Below are positions 26,813 through 35,959 of a DNA stretch of 64,000 nt, in pieces. The position numbers and the translations under genes were made by a program. Below the pieces are notes generated by a model. It had not been told where the DNA came from, did no database searches, and was given only the letters and a program-made list of their open reading frames with translations. Origin of the DNA: Cellulomonas pakistanensis. Lineage in GTDB: Bacteria; Actinomycetota; Actinomycetes; Actinomycetales; Cellulomonadaceae. Numbering within the stretch: the first letter of the stretch is position 1; each line of letters starts with the position of its first letter. The DNA is taken from NCBI RefSeq assembly GCF_016862755.1, contig NZ_BONO01000025.1:1-64000 (forward strand), in the 5' to 3' direction.

Positions 26813-26818
26813 TAAGTT
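26813..26818 (+). promoter_or_regulatory. Candidate -10 box for the tRNA-Leu transcript
   Basis: TAAGTT in a small AT-rich island lies about 65 bases before the tRNA 5' end. It is the best TANNNT match in this spacer; no convincing -35 box was found. Confidence 0.35.
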
Positions 26819-26883
26819 TTCTCCCGCACCTGACCGGTCGGGAAGCGCGAGAGCGCCTCTTCTCTTGGTCGGGCGTACACCCT

Positions 26884-26967
26884 GTCCGGGTGGCGGAATG
26901 GCAGACGCGCTAGCTTGAGGTGCTAGTGCCCGTATAGGGCGTGGGGGTTCAAGTCCCCCTCCGGACA
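26884..26967 (+). tRNA. tRNA-Leu (anticodon GAG)
   Basis: Class II tRNA with a long variable arm. The acceptor arms GTCCGGG and TCCGGAC pair (one G-U pair), A26967 is the discriminator, and the T-loop is GGTTCAAGTCC. The anticodon loop TTGAGGT gives GAG at 26917-26919, reading CTC/CTT leucine codons. The CCA end is not encoded. A strong terminator follows within 20 bases. Confidence 0.97.
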
Positions 26968-26982
26968 CTCGTTGAGACAGCG

Positions 26983-27023
26983 ACGACGAAGGCCCCGGTC
27001 CCCAGGACCGGGGCCTTCGTCGT
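26983..27023 (+). terminator. Terminator after tRNA-Leu
   Basis: A perfect 19-base-pair stem (ACGACGAAGGCCCCGGTCC and its complement) with a 3-base loop. It is the strongest hairpin near the tRNA and has no T-tract. Confidence 0.88.
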
Positions 27024-27040
27024 GCTCCGCCCGTTTCGGC

Positions 27041-27086
27041 GGGTAGCGGTCAGGATCGGGTAGCGGTCAGGATCCGGCCGCTACCC
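27041..27086. repeat. Two tandem 17-base repeats plus an inverted half copy
   Basis: GGGTAGCGGTCAGGATC occurs twice head to tail (27041-27057 and 27058-27074), and CCGCTACCC (27078-27086) is the inverse of its first nine bases. It lies 70 bases before the VOC gene and could be a regulatory hairpin or operator. Confidence 0.8.
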
Positions 27087-27155
27087 GCGCCAGGCTCGGT
27101 CCCGGCGGACGAAGCGGCCGGACCACCGGCCCCGCCGACGAGACGGGGGACCACC

Positions 27156-27542
27156 ATGCTCCAGGGACTGGCGACGTCGAACTTCCAGGCGGCCGACCTC
27201 GCGGCGGCGCGGGCCTGGTACACCGAGCTGTTGGGCCTCGAGCCGTACTTCGTGCGGGACGGCTACCTCGAGTGGCGGCTGGGCCGCGACGGCGACGAGT
27301 TCGGCGTCGTGGACGCGCGGTTCGTGCCGGGCTCGGCGGACCGCACGCCGGGCGGGCAGTACGTCTACTGGGCGGTCGAGGACGTCGACGCGGCCGTGGC
27401 GCGGCTCGTGGCGCGCGGCGCGACGGTGCACGAGCCGCCCACGCCACGCGGCGAGGGCTTCACCACCGCGGCCGTGGTCGACCCGTTCGGCAACGTCCTC
27501 GGCGTGATGACGAACCCGCACTGGGCGGGCACCGCCGGCTGA
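27156..27542 (+). CDS. VOC-superfamily (glyoxalase/bleomycin-resistance-like) protein
   Basis: A 128-residue single-domain VOC protein with two beta-alpha-beta-beta-beta modules: FQAADLAAARAWYTELLGLE at the start and YWAVEDVDAAVARLVARGAT in the second half, ending with the usual VVDPFGNVLGVMTNP. One potential metal glutamate lies in the last strand region, but the full set of ligands is not certain. Function could be dioxygenase-like, glyoxalase-like or antibiotic binding. ATG 27156 follows GGGGGACCACC. Confidence 0.9.
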   Translation: MLQGLATSNFQAADLAAARAWYTELLGLEPYFVRDGYLEWRLGRDGDEFGVVDARFVPGSADRTPGGQYVYWAVEDVDAAVARLVARGATVHEPPTPRGEGFTTAAVVDPFGNVLGVMTNPHWAGTAG

Positions 27543-27825
27543 ACCGCCTCGCGCGCCGGTGACGACTGGGCCGTCCGGGGGACGGCAGATCGGGGGAACC
27601 GGCACCACGGCGGCGGGTCGTCCCCGCCGGCGTTCGCACCCGCCGCCGGCCGCGGTGCAGCCCTGACCTGCGCGGACGCCGCCCGGATGGGGCGGCACGC
27701 CCGTCGGGACACGCGCCCACGACCAGGTGGTCGGCATGGTCTTCACCCTCGAAACCGGCTCATACGCGACAAAACGGACAGTAACCTCGCCGCGACCGAC
27801 GCCGCACCGGCCCCCGGAGGACACC

Positions 27826-29046
27826 GTGCACGCCCGCCTCGTCCCGCTGCCCCGTGTCACCGCCGCCGACGCCCGCGCGTGGCGCCGGCTGGCCGACGCC
27901 GCCGTCGAGCCGAACCTGTACCTCGACCCGCGGTTCCTCGTGCCGGCGCGGCACCGCGGCACCGACGTCCACGACCTGCGGCTGCTGGTCGTGGAGGAGG
28001 GCACGGAGTGGCTCGCGCTGCTCGCCGTCACCACGACGACCGTCGCCCCCGGCGTGCCGCTGCGCGCGGTGACCACGGGGGGCACGTTCATGACGACCCA
28101 CTCCGACCGGCACCACCCGCTGGTGCGGGCGGGCCGGGAGGTGGAGGCGCTGGGCGCGCTGCTGCGCGGGCTGCGGGAGGTCGGGCTGCCGGGGCTGGTG
28201 CAGCTGCAGCACTTCCCGGCGGACGGGCCGCTCGCCGACGCGCTGGCGCGGGTGCTGGGTCGCGGCGGCATGCTGGTGCACGAGCGGCGGCGGACCGCGT
28301 CGGCGTTCGCCCGGCGCGCGGCGGTCCCGGTCGACCGGATCGCCCGCGCCGCGCCGGGGACGCCGCTCGTCGACCCGCCGCTCGCCGTCGAGCACATGGG
28401 CACCGGCCGCCGGAAGGACCTGCGCCGCCGCGTGCGCGGCCTCGCGCGGGACGCCGGCGGCCCGCTCGAGCTGCACGACGTCAGCGACGACTGCGGCGTC
28501 GACGAGGAGTTCGCGGCCTTCCAGGCAGCCGGCTGGAAGGGCGACGCCGAGCGCGGCGGCGCGGCCCTGGCGCTCGACCGGGTCGCGTACCAGTGGTTCC
28601 GCGACGTGGCGGCGGGGTTCCGGCGCGACGGCGACGCCGTCGTGCTGCGCCTGACCGCGGGCGGCGAGACGCTGTTCATGAGCTACGCGCTGCGCTCGGG
28701 CGGCGCGTACTTCGGGTTCCTCGACGCGTACGGCGAGCAGCACGGGAAGTTCAGCCCGGGCGCGGTCGGCCGGCTCGCCGAGCTGACGTACGTGCTGGCC
28801 GCGACGGACGCGACCGCCTTCGACCCGGCGTTCGACGCCCGGTACGCCACGGGGACGCAGCTGTACCCCGAGCGCCGGGAGTACGTCGACCTGCTCGTGT
28901 CGACGCGCGGGCTGGTCGCACGCACCGCGGTGCGGGCGGCGCCGGTCGCCGAGCGGCTCGGCCTCGGCGCCGCGCGTGCCGTCGGCGTGCCGCTCGTCCC
29001 CGCCGGCGGCGAGTCGCTCGCGGAGTGGCTGGCGCTCGTCGCCTGA
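27826..29046 (+). CDS. FemAB/CelD-type GNAT acyltransferase
   Basis: A 406-residue protein with the double-GNAT pattern of the Acetyltransf_6 (CelD/BcsL, FemAB-like) family. The second module shows DEEFAAFQAAGWKGD, ALALDRVAYQWFRDVAAGFR and TLFMSYALRSGGAYFGFLDAYGEQHGKFSPG, followed by YATGTQLYPERREYVDLLVS; these are family landmarks. Members often act in polysaccharide or envelope assembly, but the substrate is not evident. I chose GTG 27826 because CCCGGAGGACACC is a perfect ribosome site; the longer frame from 27727 covers a lower-GC stretch (about 27760-27800) that looks like promoter. A hairpin overlaps the stop codon. Confidence 0.82.
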   Translation: MHARLVPLPRVTAADARAWRRLADAAVEPNLYLDPRFLVPARHRGTDVHDLRLLVVEEGTEWLALLAVTTTTVAPGVPLRAVTTGGTFMTTHSDRHHPLVRAGREVEALGALLRGLREVGLPGLVQLQHFPADGPLADALARVLGRGGMLVHERRRTASAFARRAAVPVDRIARAAPGTPLVDPPLAVEHMGTGRRKDLRRRVRGLARDAGGPLELHDVSDDCGVDEEFAAFQAAGWKGDAERGGAALALDRVAYQWFRDVAAGFRRDGDAVVLRLTAGGETLFMSYALRSGGAYFGFLDAYGEQHGKFSPGAVGRLAELTYVLAATDATAFDPAFDARYATGTQLYPERREYVDLLVSTRGLVARTAVRAAPVAERLGLGAARAVGVPLVPAGGESLAEWLALVA

Positions 29047-29062
29047 CGGCGGCCCCGCCGTC
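29045..29062 (+). terminator. Hairpin at the stop codon of the acyltransferase gene
   Basis: GACGGCGG and CCGCCGTC are complementary and nearly adjacent, forming a stem of about 7 pairs with a 4-base loop. The hairpin starts within the TGA and is the likely end of the transcript before the leaderless jetA promoter at 29085. Confidence 0.55.
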
Positions 29063-29084
29063 CCGACCACCCCCGCCGGTCACC

Positions 29085-29090
29085 TACGCT
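29085..29090 (+). promoter_or_regulatory. -10 box of a leaderless jetA promoter
   Basis: TACGCT fits TANNNT and ends eight bases before the jetA ATG, with no ribosome site between. Transcription would start at or next to the ATG, giving a leaderless operon mRNA. Confidence 0.6.
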
Positions 29091-29098
29091 GTCCGGCG

Positions 29099-30574
29099 AT
29101 GATCACTCGTGCCGAAGGGGCGTACCTGGGCGCCGTCCGGGCCTTCCAGAACCCGATGCTGGACCTGCTCCACAAGCGGCACGCCCCCCTCGTCGTCTCC
29201 GTGCTGTCCCTGGTCTTCACGGCCGACCGCCCCCAGGTGCCGGTCGCCGACGCGCACACCGAGGTCGGCGACGCCCTCGACCAGCTGCGCGCCGCCGGGC
29301 ACGGCGACGACCTCCCCGTCGGGTCGGCGCGCGACCTGTGCCGGCAGTGGGCCGACGCCGGCTGGCTCGCCCGCCAGGTGCTCGAGGACGACGTCGAGGT
29401 CTACAGCCTGTCCGCCCACGCCGTCGGCGCGCTGGAGGTGGCGGGTCGCGCCGGCGGGACGCGCGCCCGGGTGTCGCAGTCGCGGGTGCGGACGCTGCTG
29501 GACGCCGTCGAGCGGCTGGCCGAGGACGCCGACCCCGACGCGATGATGCGGATCGCGCGGCTCGACGCCGAGATCGCCCGGCTCCGTGCCGAGCTCGACC
29601 GCGTCCAGCGGACCGGCGAGGTCGAGCAGACCGACGAGGAGACCCTGCTCGAGGAGGCGGAGAACGTCCTGCACCTCGTGCGGGAGCTGCCGGCCGACTT
29701 CGCCCGGGTCGCCGAGTCGATCAAGGCCATGCAGCGCGACGTCGTGCAGGCGCTGCGTCAGGACGAGCGGCCCACCGGCGAGGTGCTGCGGGAGTACCTG
29801 GAGCGCGGCGAGCACGTCATGGACGCGACGCCCGAGGGCCGCGCGTTCGCCGGCGCCCTGCGCCTGATCGGCGACCCGCAGCGGCTCGACGCCCTCGCCA
29901 CCCAGCTGTCGACCGTGCTCCGCCACCGGTTCACGCGCCGGCTGCCCCACCAGCAGCGCGCCGAGCTCCGGGACATCGGCCGCCGCATCGAGCAGGGCCT
30001 CGACCAGGTGTTCACCGCGCAGCGCGAGGCGTCGTTCGTCATCACCGCGCAGGTCCGCAACCACGACCCGCTGCGCGACCGCCAGGTCGACGAGCTGCTC
30101 CGCGACGTGATGACCGGGCTCCAGACGTGGGTGCCCGGCGCCCGCCGCGGCCAGGCGGTCGACCCGCTGCGCCGCCTGCCGGTCGCGGAGGTCGAGCACC
30201 TGCGCCAGACCGCCGGCGACCTCCGCCCCGCCGAGCCGCCGAGCCCGCTCGCCGCGTGGGAGGACGACGACTCCGACTCGTCGGCCGCCGAGGCGCTCGC
30301 CTGGGGCGGCCCGCACTACGCCGACCTCGGATCGCACCTGGCGGCGTTCGCCGGGGCGTCCGGCACGGTCGACGTCGGCCAGGCGTTCAACGCGGCGCCC
30401 GAGGCGCTGCGCCGGCCGGTCGACCTGCTCGGCCTGCTCGAGATCGCGCACCAGCGGGGCATGACGGAGACCGACGAGGTCGCCTACGTCGACGCGGTGC
30501 GCCCGGACGGCACCCGGCGGCGGTTCGCGTTCGGCGGCGTGACGACACTGACGAAGGACGAGGACGATGACTGA
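29099..30574 (+). CDS. jetA: JetA/MksF-like protein (DUF3375), kleisin of a Wadjet-type SMC complex
   Basis: A 491-residue DUF3375 protein, the MukF/MksF-like kleisin of Wadjet (EptABCD, MksBEFG) complexes. The N-terminus has winged-helix-like helices ([37 protein letters not shown]). A long coiled coil follows at about residues 140-260 ([37 protein letters not shown]), then the middle [20 protein letters not shown] and a C-terminal part with [14 protein letters not shown] and a basic-acidic tail ending DEDDD. Length matches JetA. It is the first gene of the operon; its 3' end overlaps jetB by eight bases, indicating coupled synthesis of the complex. Confidence 0.88.
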   Translation: MITRAEGAYLGAVRAFQNPMLDLLHKRHAPLVVSVLSLVFTADRPQVPVADAHTEVGDALDQLRAAGHGDDLPVGSARDLCRQWADAGWLARQVLEDDVEVYSLSAHAVGALEVAGRAGGTRARVSQSRVRTLLDAVERLAEDADPDAMMRIARLDAEIARLRAELDRVQRTGEVEQTDEETLLEEAENVLHLVRELPADFARVAESIKAMQRDVVQALRQDERPTGEVLREYLERGEHVMDATPEGRAFAGALRLIGDPQRLDALATQLSTVLRHRFTRRLPHQQRAELRDIGRRIEQGLDQVFTAQREASFVITAQVRNHDPLRDRQVDELLRDVMTGLQTWVPGARRGQAVDPLRRLPVAEVEHLRQTAGDLRPAEPPSPLAAWEDDDSDSSAAEALAWGGPHYADLGSHLAAFAGASGTVDVGQAFNAAPEALRRPVDLLGLLEIAHQRGMTETDEVAYVDAVRPDGTRRRFAFGGVTTLTKDEDDD

Positions 30575-31487
30575 CACCACGACGGCCGACACCGCGGTCC
30601 CGGGCGCCGACGACGTGGACCCGTTCATCGACACGGTGTCGATGGAGGAGGACCCGGCCGAGCTGTTCCCCGGCGACTCCGGGACGCTCGACGCCGACGT
30701 CCGGCGCGTCCTCGTCCGGCTGCTGCAGCGCCGGTTCCTGCTGGCCGAGAAGAACCGGCAGCAGTGGCGCACGCTGCTCGACAACCAGCAGGTCATCGAG
30801 TCCCGGCTGCACGACCTGTTCGTGCACCTCGTCGTCGACCACCAGCGCGGCATCGCCTACAAGCGCCAGGTCCGCTCCGACGAGCTCGACGTGCCCGTCC
30901 TGCTGCGCGACGAGGCGTACACGCGCGCCGAGACGCTGGTGCTCGTGCACCTGCGCACCGTGTTCCAGCGCGAGCGCGGCGCGGGGGAGACCTCGGCGCG
31001 CGTCGACGTCGAGGAGATCGAGCAGACCGCGCTCACCTACTTCGACCCCGACGACACGAACGTCGCCGCCCGGCAGCGGGAGATCCGCGCCGCGGTGCTG
31101 CGGCTCGCCAAGGAGGGCGTGGTCGAGGAGGAGTCCGAGGGCCGGTACCGGGTCACGCCACTGGTCGAGGTGGTGCTGAGCAACGAGCGGCTGTCCGAGC
31201 TGAGCGTCTGGCTGCGCGAGCAGGTCCGGAGCGGCGGCGCGGTCGCGCTGGACGACGTCCCGGTCGAGGAGCCTGCGACCGAGGAGCCGGTGGCCGACGA
31301 GCCCGAGGACGAGGCGCCCTCCGCCGACGCCGAGCAGCCGCCCGCCGACGCCGACGGGACCGCCGAGCTCGGGCCGACGCTCGAGGAGGCCGCCGCGGCC
31401 GACGAGCCCGACGACGCCCCCGAGGACGACGCCCCCGCCGCCGACGCGCCCCGCACCGACGACGCCTCCGAGGAGGTCGCACGATGA
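30567..31487 (+). CDS. jetB: JetB/MksE-like protein (DUF4194) with an acidic tail
   Basis: A 306-residue protein. Residues ~25-225 match the DUF4194 (MukE/MksE-like) subunit, which binds the kleisin: [38 protein letters not shown] and [20 protein letters not shown], the last a winged-helix wing. The final ~75 residues are strongly acidic (runs such as [18 protein letters not shown]), with no predicted fold. Typical family members are nearer 200-240 residues, so the tail is an addition. The 5' end overlaps jetA and the stop codon overlaps jetC (ATGA). Confidence 0.87.
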   Translation: MTDTTTADTAVPGADDVDPFIDTVSMEEDPAELFPGDSGTLDADVRRVLVRLLQRRFLLAEKNRQQWRTLLDNQQVIESRLHDLFVHLVVDHQRGIAYKRQVRSDELDVPVLLRDEAYTRAETLVLVHLRTVFQRERGAGETSARVDVEEIEQTALTYFDPDDTNVAARQREIRAAVLRLAKEGVVEEESEGRYRVTPLVEVVLSNERLSELSVWLREQVRSGGAVALDDVPVEEPATEEPVADEPEDEAPSADAEQPPADADGTAELGPTLEEAAAADEPDDAPEDDAPAADAPRTDDASEEVAR

Positions 31488-34400
31488 CGATGGTCGACAC
31501 CCTGTTCGGCTTGATCCCGGCCGCGTCGACGGGCCAGCAGTGGGTCGCGGGCGACCTGCAGCTCGTCAACTGGGGCGGCTACGACGGCCACCACCGGGTC
31601 CGGTTCGCGCCGACCGCGACGCTGCTGTCCGGCGGGTCCGGCTCCGGCAAGTCGACGCTGATGGACGCGTACATCGCGCTGCTGATGCCGCACACGACGC
31701 CGTTCAACGGCGCGTCGAACGGCGGGGTCGTCGGCCGCCCGCGCGGCAAGGACCAGCGGAACATCCTGTCCTACGCGCGCGGCAAGCTCGACGAGACGCG
31801 GGACGCGGACGGCACGAAGCAGCGCGTGCTGCGCGGAGACGGCCGGGACACCTGGTCGGCGATCGCGATGACCTGGGTCGACCAGGCCGGCCGCGAGCTG
31901 ACCGGCGTGCGCGCCTGGTACGTGCCGTCGGCCGCCCGGACGCTCGAGGACGTCATCGCGCTGCGCGCGACGGCGGACGGCGCCTTCGACCTGCGCGACC
32001 TGGAGGCCGCCGCGGCCGACCGGTTCCCGCGCCCCGTGCTCACCGCGGCCGGCCTGACCCCCTTCGACACGGACCGCGAGTTCACGGCGCGGCTGCACTC
32101 GACGCTGGGCATCGGCGCGACCGGCGACGGCGCGAAGGCGGTCGCGCTGCTCGGCCGGATCCAGGCAGGCCAGCAGATCACCACGGTCGACGCGCTGTAC
32201 AAGGCGATGGTCCTGGAGGAGCCGAGCACGTTCGCGACGGCCGACGCCGTGGTCGAGCAGTTCGACAAGCTGTCCGGCACCCGCGAGCAGATGATCACGG
32301 CCCGTCAGCAGGTCAAGGCGCTGGAGCCGATCCGCGCGCACCGCGCGGCGCTGGACGAGGCGGCCGAGCGGCTGCGGGTCATCGACCGGGTCGGCACCGT
32401 CGACGACGAGCGGTCGACGGCCGCGCTCTGGCGGCACGAGCGGCGGCTCGGCCTGCTGCGCGCCGTCGAGGAGGAGCTGGGCCGCGAGCACCAGCACGCC
32501 GAGAAGCGCGCCGCCGAGACCACCGGCCGGATCGCCGCCGCGCGGTCCGAGCTCGAGGGCGTCCGGGAGACCCTGTGGTCGTCGGGCGGCGACCGCCTGG
32601 CCACCGCGCAGCGTGAGCTCGTCGCGACCGAGGACCGGCTGGAGCGCGTCACCCGCGCCCGCGGGCGGCTGGACGACGTGCTGCGCACGGCCTTCGGCAC
32701 CACGGTGTCGAGCGAGAAGGAGTTCGACGCGCTGGCCGCGCGCGGACGCCAGGCGCAGGCGGACGGCGACGGCAAGTCCGAGGCGCGGGCCGAGTTCGGC
32801 ACCGCGATGTCGGAGAAGAAGGCCGCCGGGGTCGACCTGGCGGTGCTGCGCTCCGACCGCGAGGCCGTGGCCCGCCGGCAGGACAACATCCCGGGCGACC
32901 TGCACCGGGCGCGCGCGGCGCTGGCCGAGGCCGCCGGGCTGACGCCGGAGGAGCTGCCGTTCGTCGCCGAGCTGGTCGAGGTCCGCACCGAGCACGAGCC
33001 GTGGCGGGACGCGTTCAACCTGGCGCTGGGCGGGTTCGCCACGCTGCTGCTGATCGACGCCGCGCACGTGACGGCGTTCCGGCGCGCGATCGACGCCGTG
33101 CCCACGGCGCGCCGCATCCGGTTCGAGGGCGTGCCGACCGACCTGCGGTCCGACGTGGCGCTGGACCCGCGCACGCTGCCGGGGCGGCTCGACTTCCGGA
33201 ACGGCCCGTTCACCGGCTGGCTGCGCAGCGAGCTCGCGAGCCGGTTCGCGTTCGTCTGCGTCGACACCCCCGGCGAGCTGTCGCAGCACCCGAAGGCGCT
33301 GACCCGGTCGGGCCAGGTCTCCGAGGGGCGCCGGGGCGCGCACGGCGGCCAGGGCCGCGCCAACGTGCTGGGCTTCACCAACACCCGCCGCCTGGCGCAC
33401 CTGGACGAGCAGATCGCCGCCGCGCAGGCCCGGCTGGACGACGCGGAGCGCCAGGTGCGTGCCGCCGAGGACCGGCTGGACGCCCACGACGTCGAGCTGC
33501 GCGCGTACGAGCAGCTGGACGCGGTGAGCTGGGACCAGGTGGACGTCGCCGCCGTCGAGGCCGAGCGCGCCCGCTGGGCGACGGTCATCGAGGACGTCAC
33601 GTCCGGCAACCCCGAGGTGACCCGGCTGCAGCAGCGGGTCGTCGAGCTCGAGAAGACCATCCGCGACCTGACCGAGGAGGTCGGCCGGACCAAGGGCTCT
33701 GCCGAGGACCTGGGCGGGCGCTGGTCGACGATCACCGACGAGGTGGACGCGGCGCAGCTCGCGCTCGACGAGGCGCAGGACGCCGGCGTGACGGTCGGTG
33801 ACGACCAGCGGGCGTACCTGGACGCGCTGCTGGGCGGGTCGGCGGGGGCCGGGACGCCGGGCGGGGCGCGCCCGGCGCCCGCCGCCGCGCTCGCCGCGTT
33901 CGACAGCACCGTCGTGCGGGCGAACGAGATCCTGCGCACCGACCTGCTCGCCGCGCAGCAGACGATCGGCGCGGCGCGCGAGGCGCTGCGCCGGACGTTC
34001 GAGACGTTCGTCGAGCGGTGGCCCGACCCGAACCTCGGCACCGACCCCGACGGCTCGTACGCCGACTTCGCGCGCATCCTCGGGGCCCTGGAGACGTCGG
34101 GGCTGCACGAGCTCGAGGCCGAGTGGCGCAAGAGCCTGCTGCGGCTGTCCGGCAACGACCTCACGGACCTGCACCACGGTCTCAGCAGGTCGGTCCGGGA
34201 GATCAAGGAGCGCATCCAGCCGGTCAACGACATCCTCGGCGACCTCCCGTTCGCCGACGACGAACACCGGCTCCGCATCGAGGCCCGGGACACGCAGTCG
34301 ACGGTCGTGGCGCGGTTCCGCAAGGAGCTCAAGGACCTCCAGGAGCTGCTGGCCACCGAGGCGTCCGACGCCGAGCGCGAGCGCCGCTACCACCGGATGG

Positions 34401-34864
34401 CCAAGGTCATCGAGCGGATCCGGCGCACGTCCCCGGACTTCGCCGACCTGGTCGACGTCCGGCGGCACGTCCGGCTGAGCGCCGAGAAGGTCGATCTCGA
34501 CGGCAACCACGTGGCGCTGTACGACCACATCGGCGAGAAGTCCGGCGGCGAGTCGCAGGAGCTCGTCGCGTTCATCGTCGGGGCGGCCCTGCGGTACCAG
34601 CTCGGCGATGCCGGGGCCCCGCGCCCGCGGTACGCGCCGGTGTTCCTGGACGAGGCGCTGATCAAGGCGGACGCCCGGTTCACCGGCCGGGCGATCGGGG
34701 CGTGGCGCGGGCTCGGGTTCCAGCTGGTGATCGGTGCGCCTAACGACAAGTTCAGCGCGCTGGAGCCGCACGTGGATCTCAAGTACGTCGTGCTCAAGGA
34801 CACCGCGGGCCGGTCGCGCACCAAGCCGGTCGCGGGCGTCGCAGCTGACGTCGCGGCCGGCTGA
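31484..34864 (+). CDS. jetC: JetC/MksB-like SMC ATPase
   Basis: A 1126-residue SMC-type ATPase related to MukB, MksB and JetC. Walker A is GGSGSGKST (Lys56). Long coiled coils fill about residues 270-480 and 630-960, with a hinge-like globular segment near 485-600 ([37 protein letters not shown]). The ABC signature is KSGGESQE (Ser1020) and Walker B is VFLDEAL (Asp1056, Glu1057). It would form the loop-extruding motor that recognises small circular DNA in Wadjet. ATG 31484 overlaps jetB; the longer frame from 30764 is a shadow. It is followed after 26 bases by a P-loop gene instead of jetD. Confidence 0.92.
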   Translation: MTMVDTLFGLIPAASTGQQWVAGDLQLVNWGGYDGHHRVRFAPTATLLSGGSGSGKSTLMDAYIALLMPHTTPFNGASNGGVVGRPRGKDQRNILSYARGKLDETRDADGTKQRVLRGDGRDTWSAIAMTWVDQAGRELTGVRAWYVPSAARTLEDVIALRATADGAFDLRDLEAAAADRFPRPVLTAAGLTPFDTDREFTARLHSTLGIGATGDGAKAVALLGRIQAGQQITTVDALYKAMVLEEPSTFATADAVVEQFDKLSGTREQMITARQQVKALEPIRAHRAALDEAAERLRVIDRVGTVDDERSTAALWRHERRLGLLRAVEEELGREHQHAEKRAAETTGRIAAARSELEGVRETLWSSGGDRLATAQRELVATEDRLERVTRARGRLDDVLRTAFGTTVSSEKEFDALAARGRQAQADGDGKSEARAEFGTAMSEKKAAGVDLAVLRSDREAVARRQDNIPGDLHRARAALAEAAGLTPEELPFVAELVEVRTEHEPWRDAFNLALGGFATLLLIDAAHVTAFRRAIDAVPTARRIRFEGVPTDLRSDVALDPRTLPGRLDFRNGPFTGWLRSELASRFAFVCVDTPGELSQHPKALTRSGQVSEGRRGAHGGQGRANVLGFTNTRRLAHLDEQIAAAQARLDDAERQVRAAEDRLDAHDVELRAYEQLDAVSWDQVDVAAVEAERARWATVIEDVTSGNPEVTRLQQRVVELEKTIRDLTEEVGRTKGSAEDLGGRWSTITDEVDAAQLALDEAQDAGVTVGDDQRAYLDALLGGSAGAGTPGGARPAPAAALAAFDSTVVRANEILRTDLLAAQQTIGAAREALRRTFETFVERWPDPNLGTDPDGSYADFARILGALETSGLHELEAEWRKSLLRLSGNDLTDLHHGLSRSVREIKERIQPVNDILGDLPFADDEHRLRIEARDTQSTVVARFRKELKDLQELLATEASDAERERRYHRMAKVIERIRRTSPDFADLVDVRRHVRLSAEKVDLDGNHVALYDHIGEKSGGESQELVAFIVGAALRYQLGDAGAPRPRYAPVFLDEALIKADARFTGRAIGAWRGLGFQLVIGAPNDKFSALEPHVDLKYVVLKDTAGRSRTKPVAGVAADVAAG

Positions 34865-34890
34865 CGCGGGCAGGTCGGGGAGGCGCGGCG

Positions 34891-35415
34891 GTGGAGCCGG
34901 AGGTGCTGCTGGTGGCCGGACGGTCGGGCTCGGGCAAGTCGTCGGTGGCGTTCGAGCTGTCGGCGCGCTGGCAGCGGTTCGGCCTGGCGCACTGCCTGGT
35001 CGACGGTGACAACCTCTCGGCCGCGTACCCGAGGCCGGCGTCCGACCCGCACGGCACCGCGCTGACCGAGGCCAACCTGCGGGCGGTCTGGGGCACGTAC
35101 GCCGCGGCCGGCTACCGGCGGCTCGTCTACGTCAACACGGTCAGCGTGCTGGAGCGCGAGCTCGTGACCCGCGCGCTCGGCGGCCGGGCGCGGGTGTCGG
35201 GCGTGCTGCTCACCGCGTCGGCGCGGACGATCCGCGAGCGGCTCGGGGCGCGGGAGATCGGGTCGGCGCTGCGCGAGCACCTGGACCGGTCCGCCGCGGC
35301 GGCCGAGCTGCTCGACCGCGCGGCGGGGCCGTGGGTGACGCGCGTGGGCACGGACGGCCGGACGGTCGAGGACCTCGCGGCCGCGGTCGCGGCGGCCTCC
35401 GGCTGGGAGGCCTGA
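34891..35415 (+). CDS. P-loop nucleotide-kinase-like ATP-binding protein, after jetC
   Basis: A 174-residue protein with an N-terminal Walker A (VAGRSGSGKSSVAFEL) and LVDGDNLSAAYPRP after it, as in small kinases of the AAA_33, adenylylsulfate-kinase and chloramphenicol-phosphotransferase type. A lid-like Arg-rich region (ARTIRERLGAREIGSALREH) lies in the second half. The phosphoryl acceptor is unknown. The start is GTG 34891 with GGGGAGGC upstream, 26 bases after jetC, so it is probably in the same operon and sits where jetD (DUF3322/DUF2220 nuclease) is usual. No nuclease motif is visible, so it cannot be a divergent JetD. Confidence 0.75.
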   Translation: MEPEVLLVAGRSGSGKSSVAFELSARWQRFGLAHCLVDGDNLSAAYPRPASDPHGTALTEANLRAVWGTYAAAGYRRLVYVNTVSVLERELVTRALGGRARVSGVLLTASARTIRERLGAREIGSALREHLDRSAAAAELLDRAAGPWVTRVGTDGRTVEDLAAAVAAASGWEA

Positions 35416-35959
35416 GCCGGGCCGACGAGTGGTCGGCCGCCGTGGCCGGTCCCGCCGACCGTGCCGGCCGGTCCCGCCCGTCTCCGGCTCGTGCGCGGTC
35501 TCCGGCCGAGCATGGCGCCGAGCGAGGACCATCGGCCCGAGGTAGGGCCGTGGACGGTCCGACCTCGGCGGAGCGGTCCTACCTCGGCGTCGAGGGCGGG
35601 CGTGCTCGGGCTGCGGTACGCGATCGACCTCGTGGGCGGCGACCCGGACGGCCGGTCGGCGCGGGTCGCCGACTGACGGACAGCGCTGGGCGTCGAGCCG
35701 GCGGAGCGGTTCGTCGGGTTCGGGCGGCCGGTGCTCGCGCCCGTCACCGGCACGGTGGTCGTCGCCCACGGGGTGGTCCCGCCGGAGGGCGCGGTCGTGG
35801 CGCGCGCGTCACCCCCGGGGGCTCGCGAATCGGCCCCGCTCTGGGTTCGGTGCCTCGTGCCGACGTCGGTGGATGCGGGCACCGAACTCGGCGGGACGGA
35901 CCGAAGCGGCGGCAGGCGCGCGGGCGGACGCCCGTGCGCGCCCCGGCGGCGCGGTCGCG
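35416..35959. other. Relic-containing spacer between the jet operon and the MFS gene
   Basis: No intact gene was seen. It holds a near-perfect inverted repeat (CCGAGGTAGGGCC near 35539 with a one-mismatch complement near 35574), the M23 peptidase relic at 35602-35811, and a 10-base inverted repeat (GTTCGGTGCC at 35845-35854 and its complement at 35878-35887). The second repeat could terminate either flanking operon. Base composition dips slightly around 35820-35890. Confidence 0.6.
35602..35811 (+). pseudogene. Relic of an M23-family peptidase gene
   Basis: One frame reads VLGLRYAIDLVGGDPDGRSA, then a TGA at 35674-35676, then RTALGVEPAERFVGFGRPVL and APVTGTVVVAHGVV. This matches the start of the catalytic domain of actinobacterial M23 peptidoglycan endopeptidases (the 'YAIDLV ... 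WR ... ERFVGFGRPVLAPVTGTVV' stretch), with the stop codon standing where I remember a Trp. The C-terminal metal-binding HxH part and the N-terminus are missing, so the gene is inactive and decayed. No start codon or ribosome site fits. Confidence rests on motif memory, not a search. Confidence 0.65.

Noticed and set aside
26884..26967. tRNA-Leu as the attachment site of an integrated element
   Set aside because: No integrase gene and no repeat of the tRNA 3' end were found in the window.
34891..35415. The P-loop gene as a divergent JetD or as zeta toxin
   Set aside because: It has no DUF2220/toprim acidic motif, and the zeta-toxin substrate motifs are not evident; only a general kinase-like call is supported.
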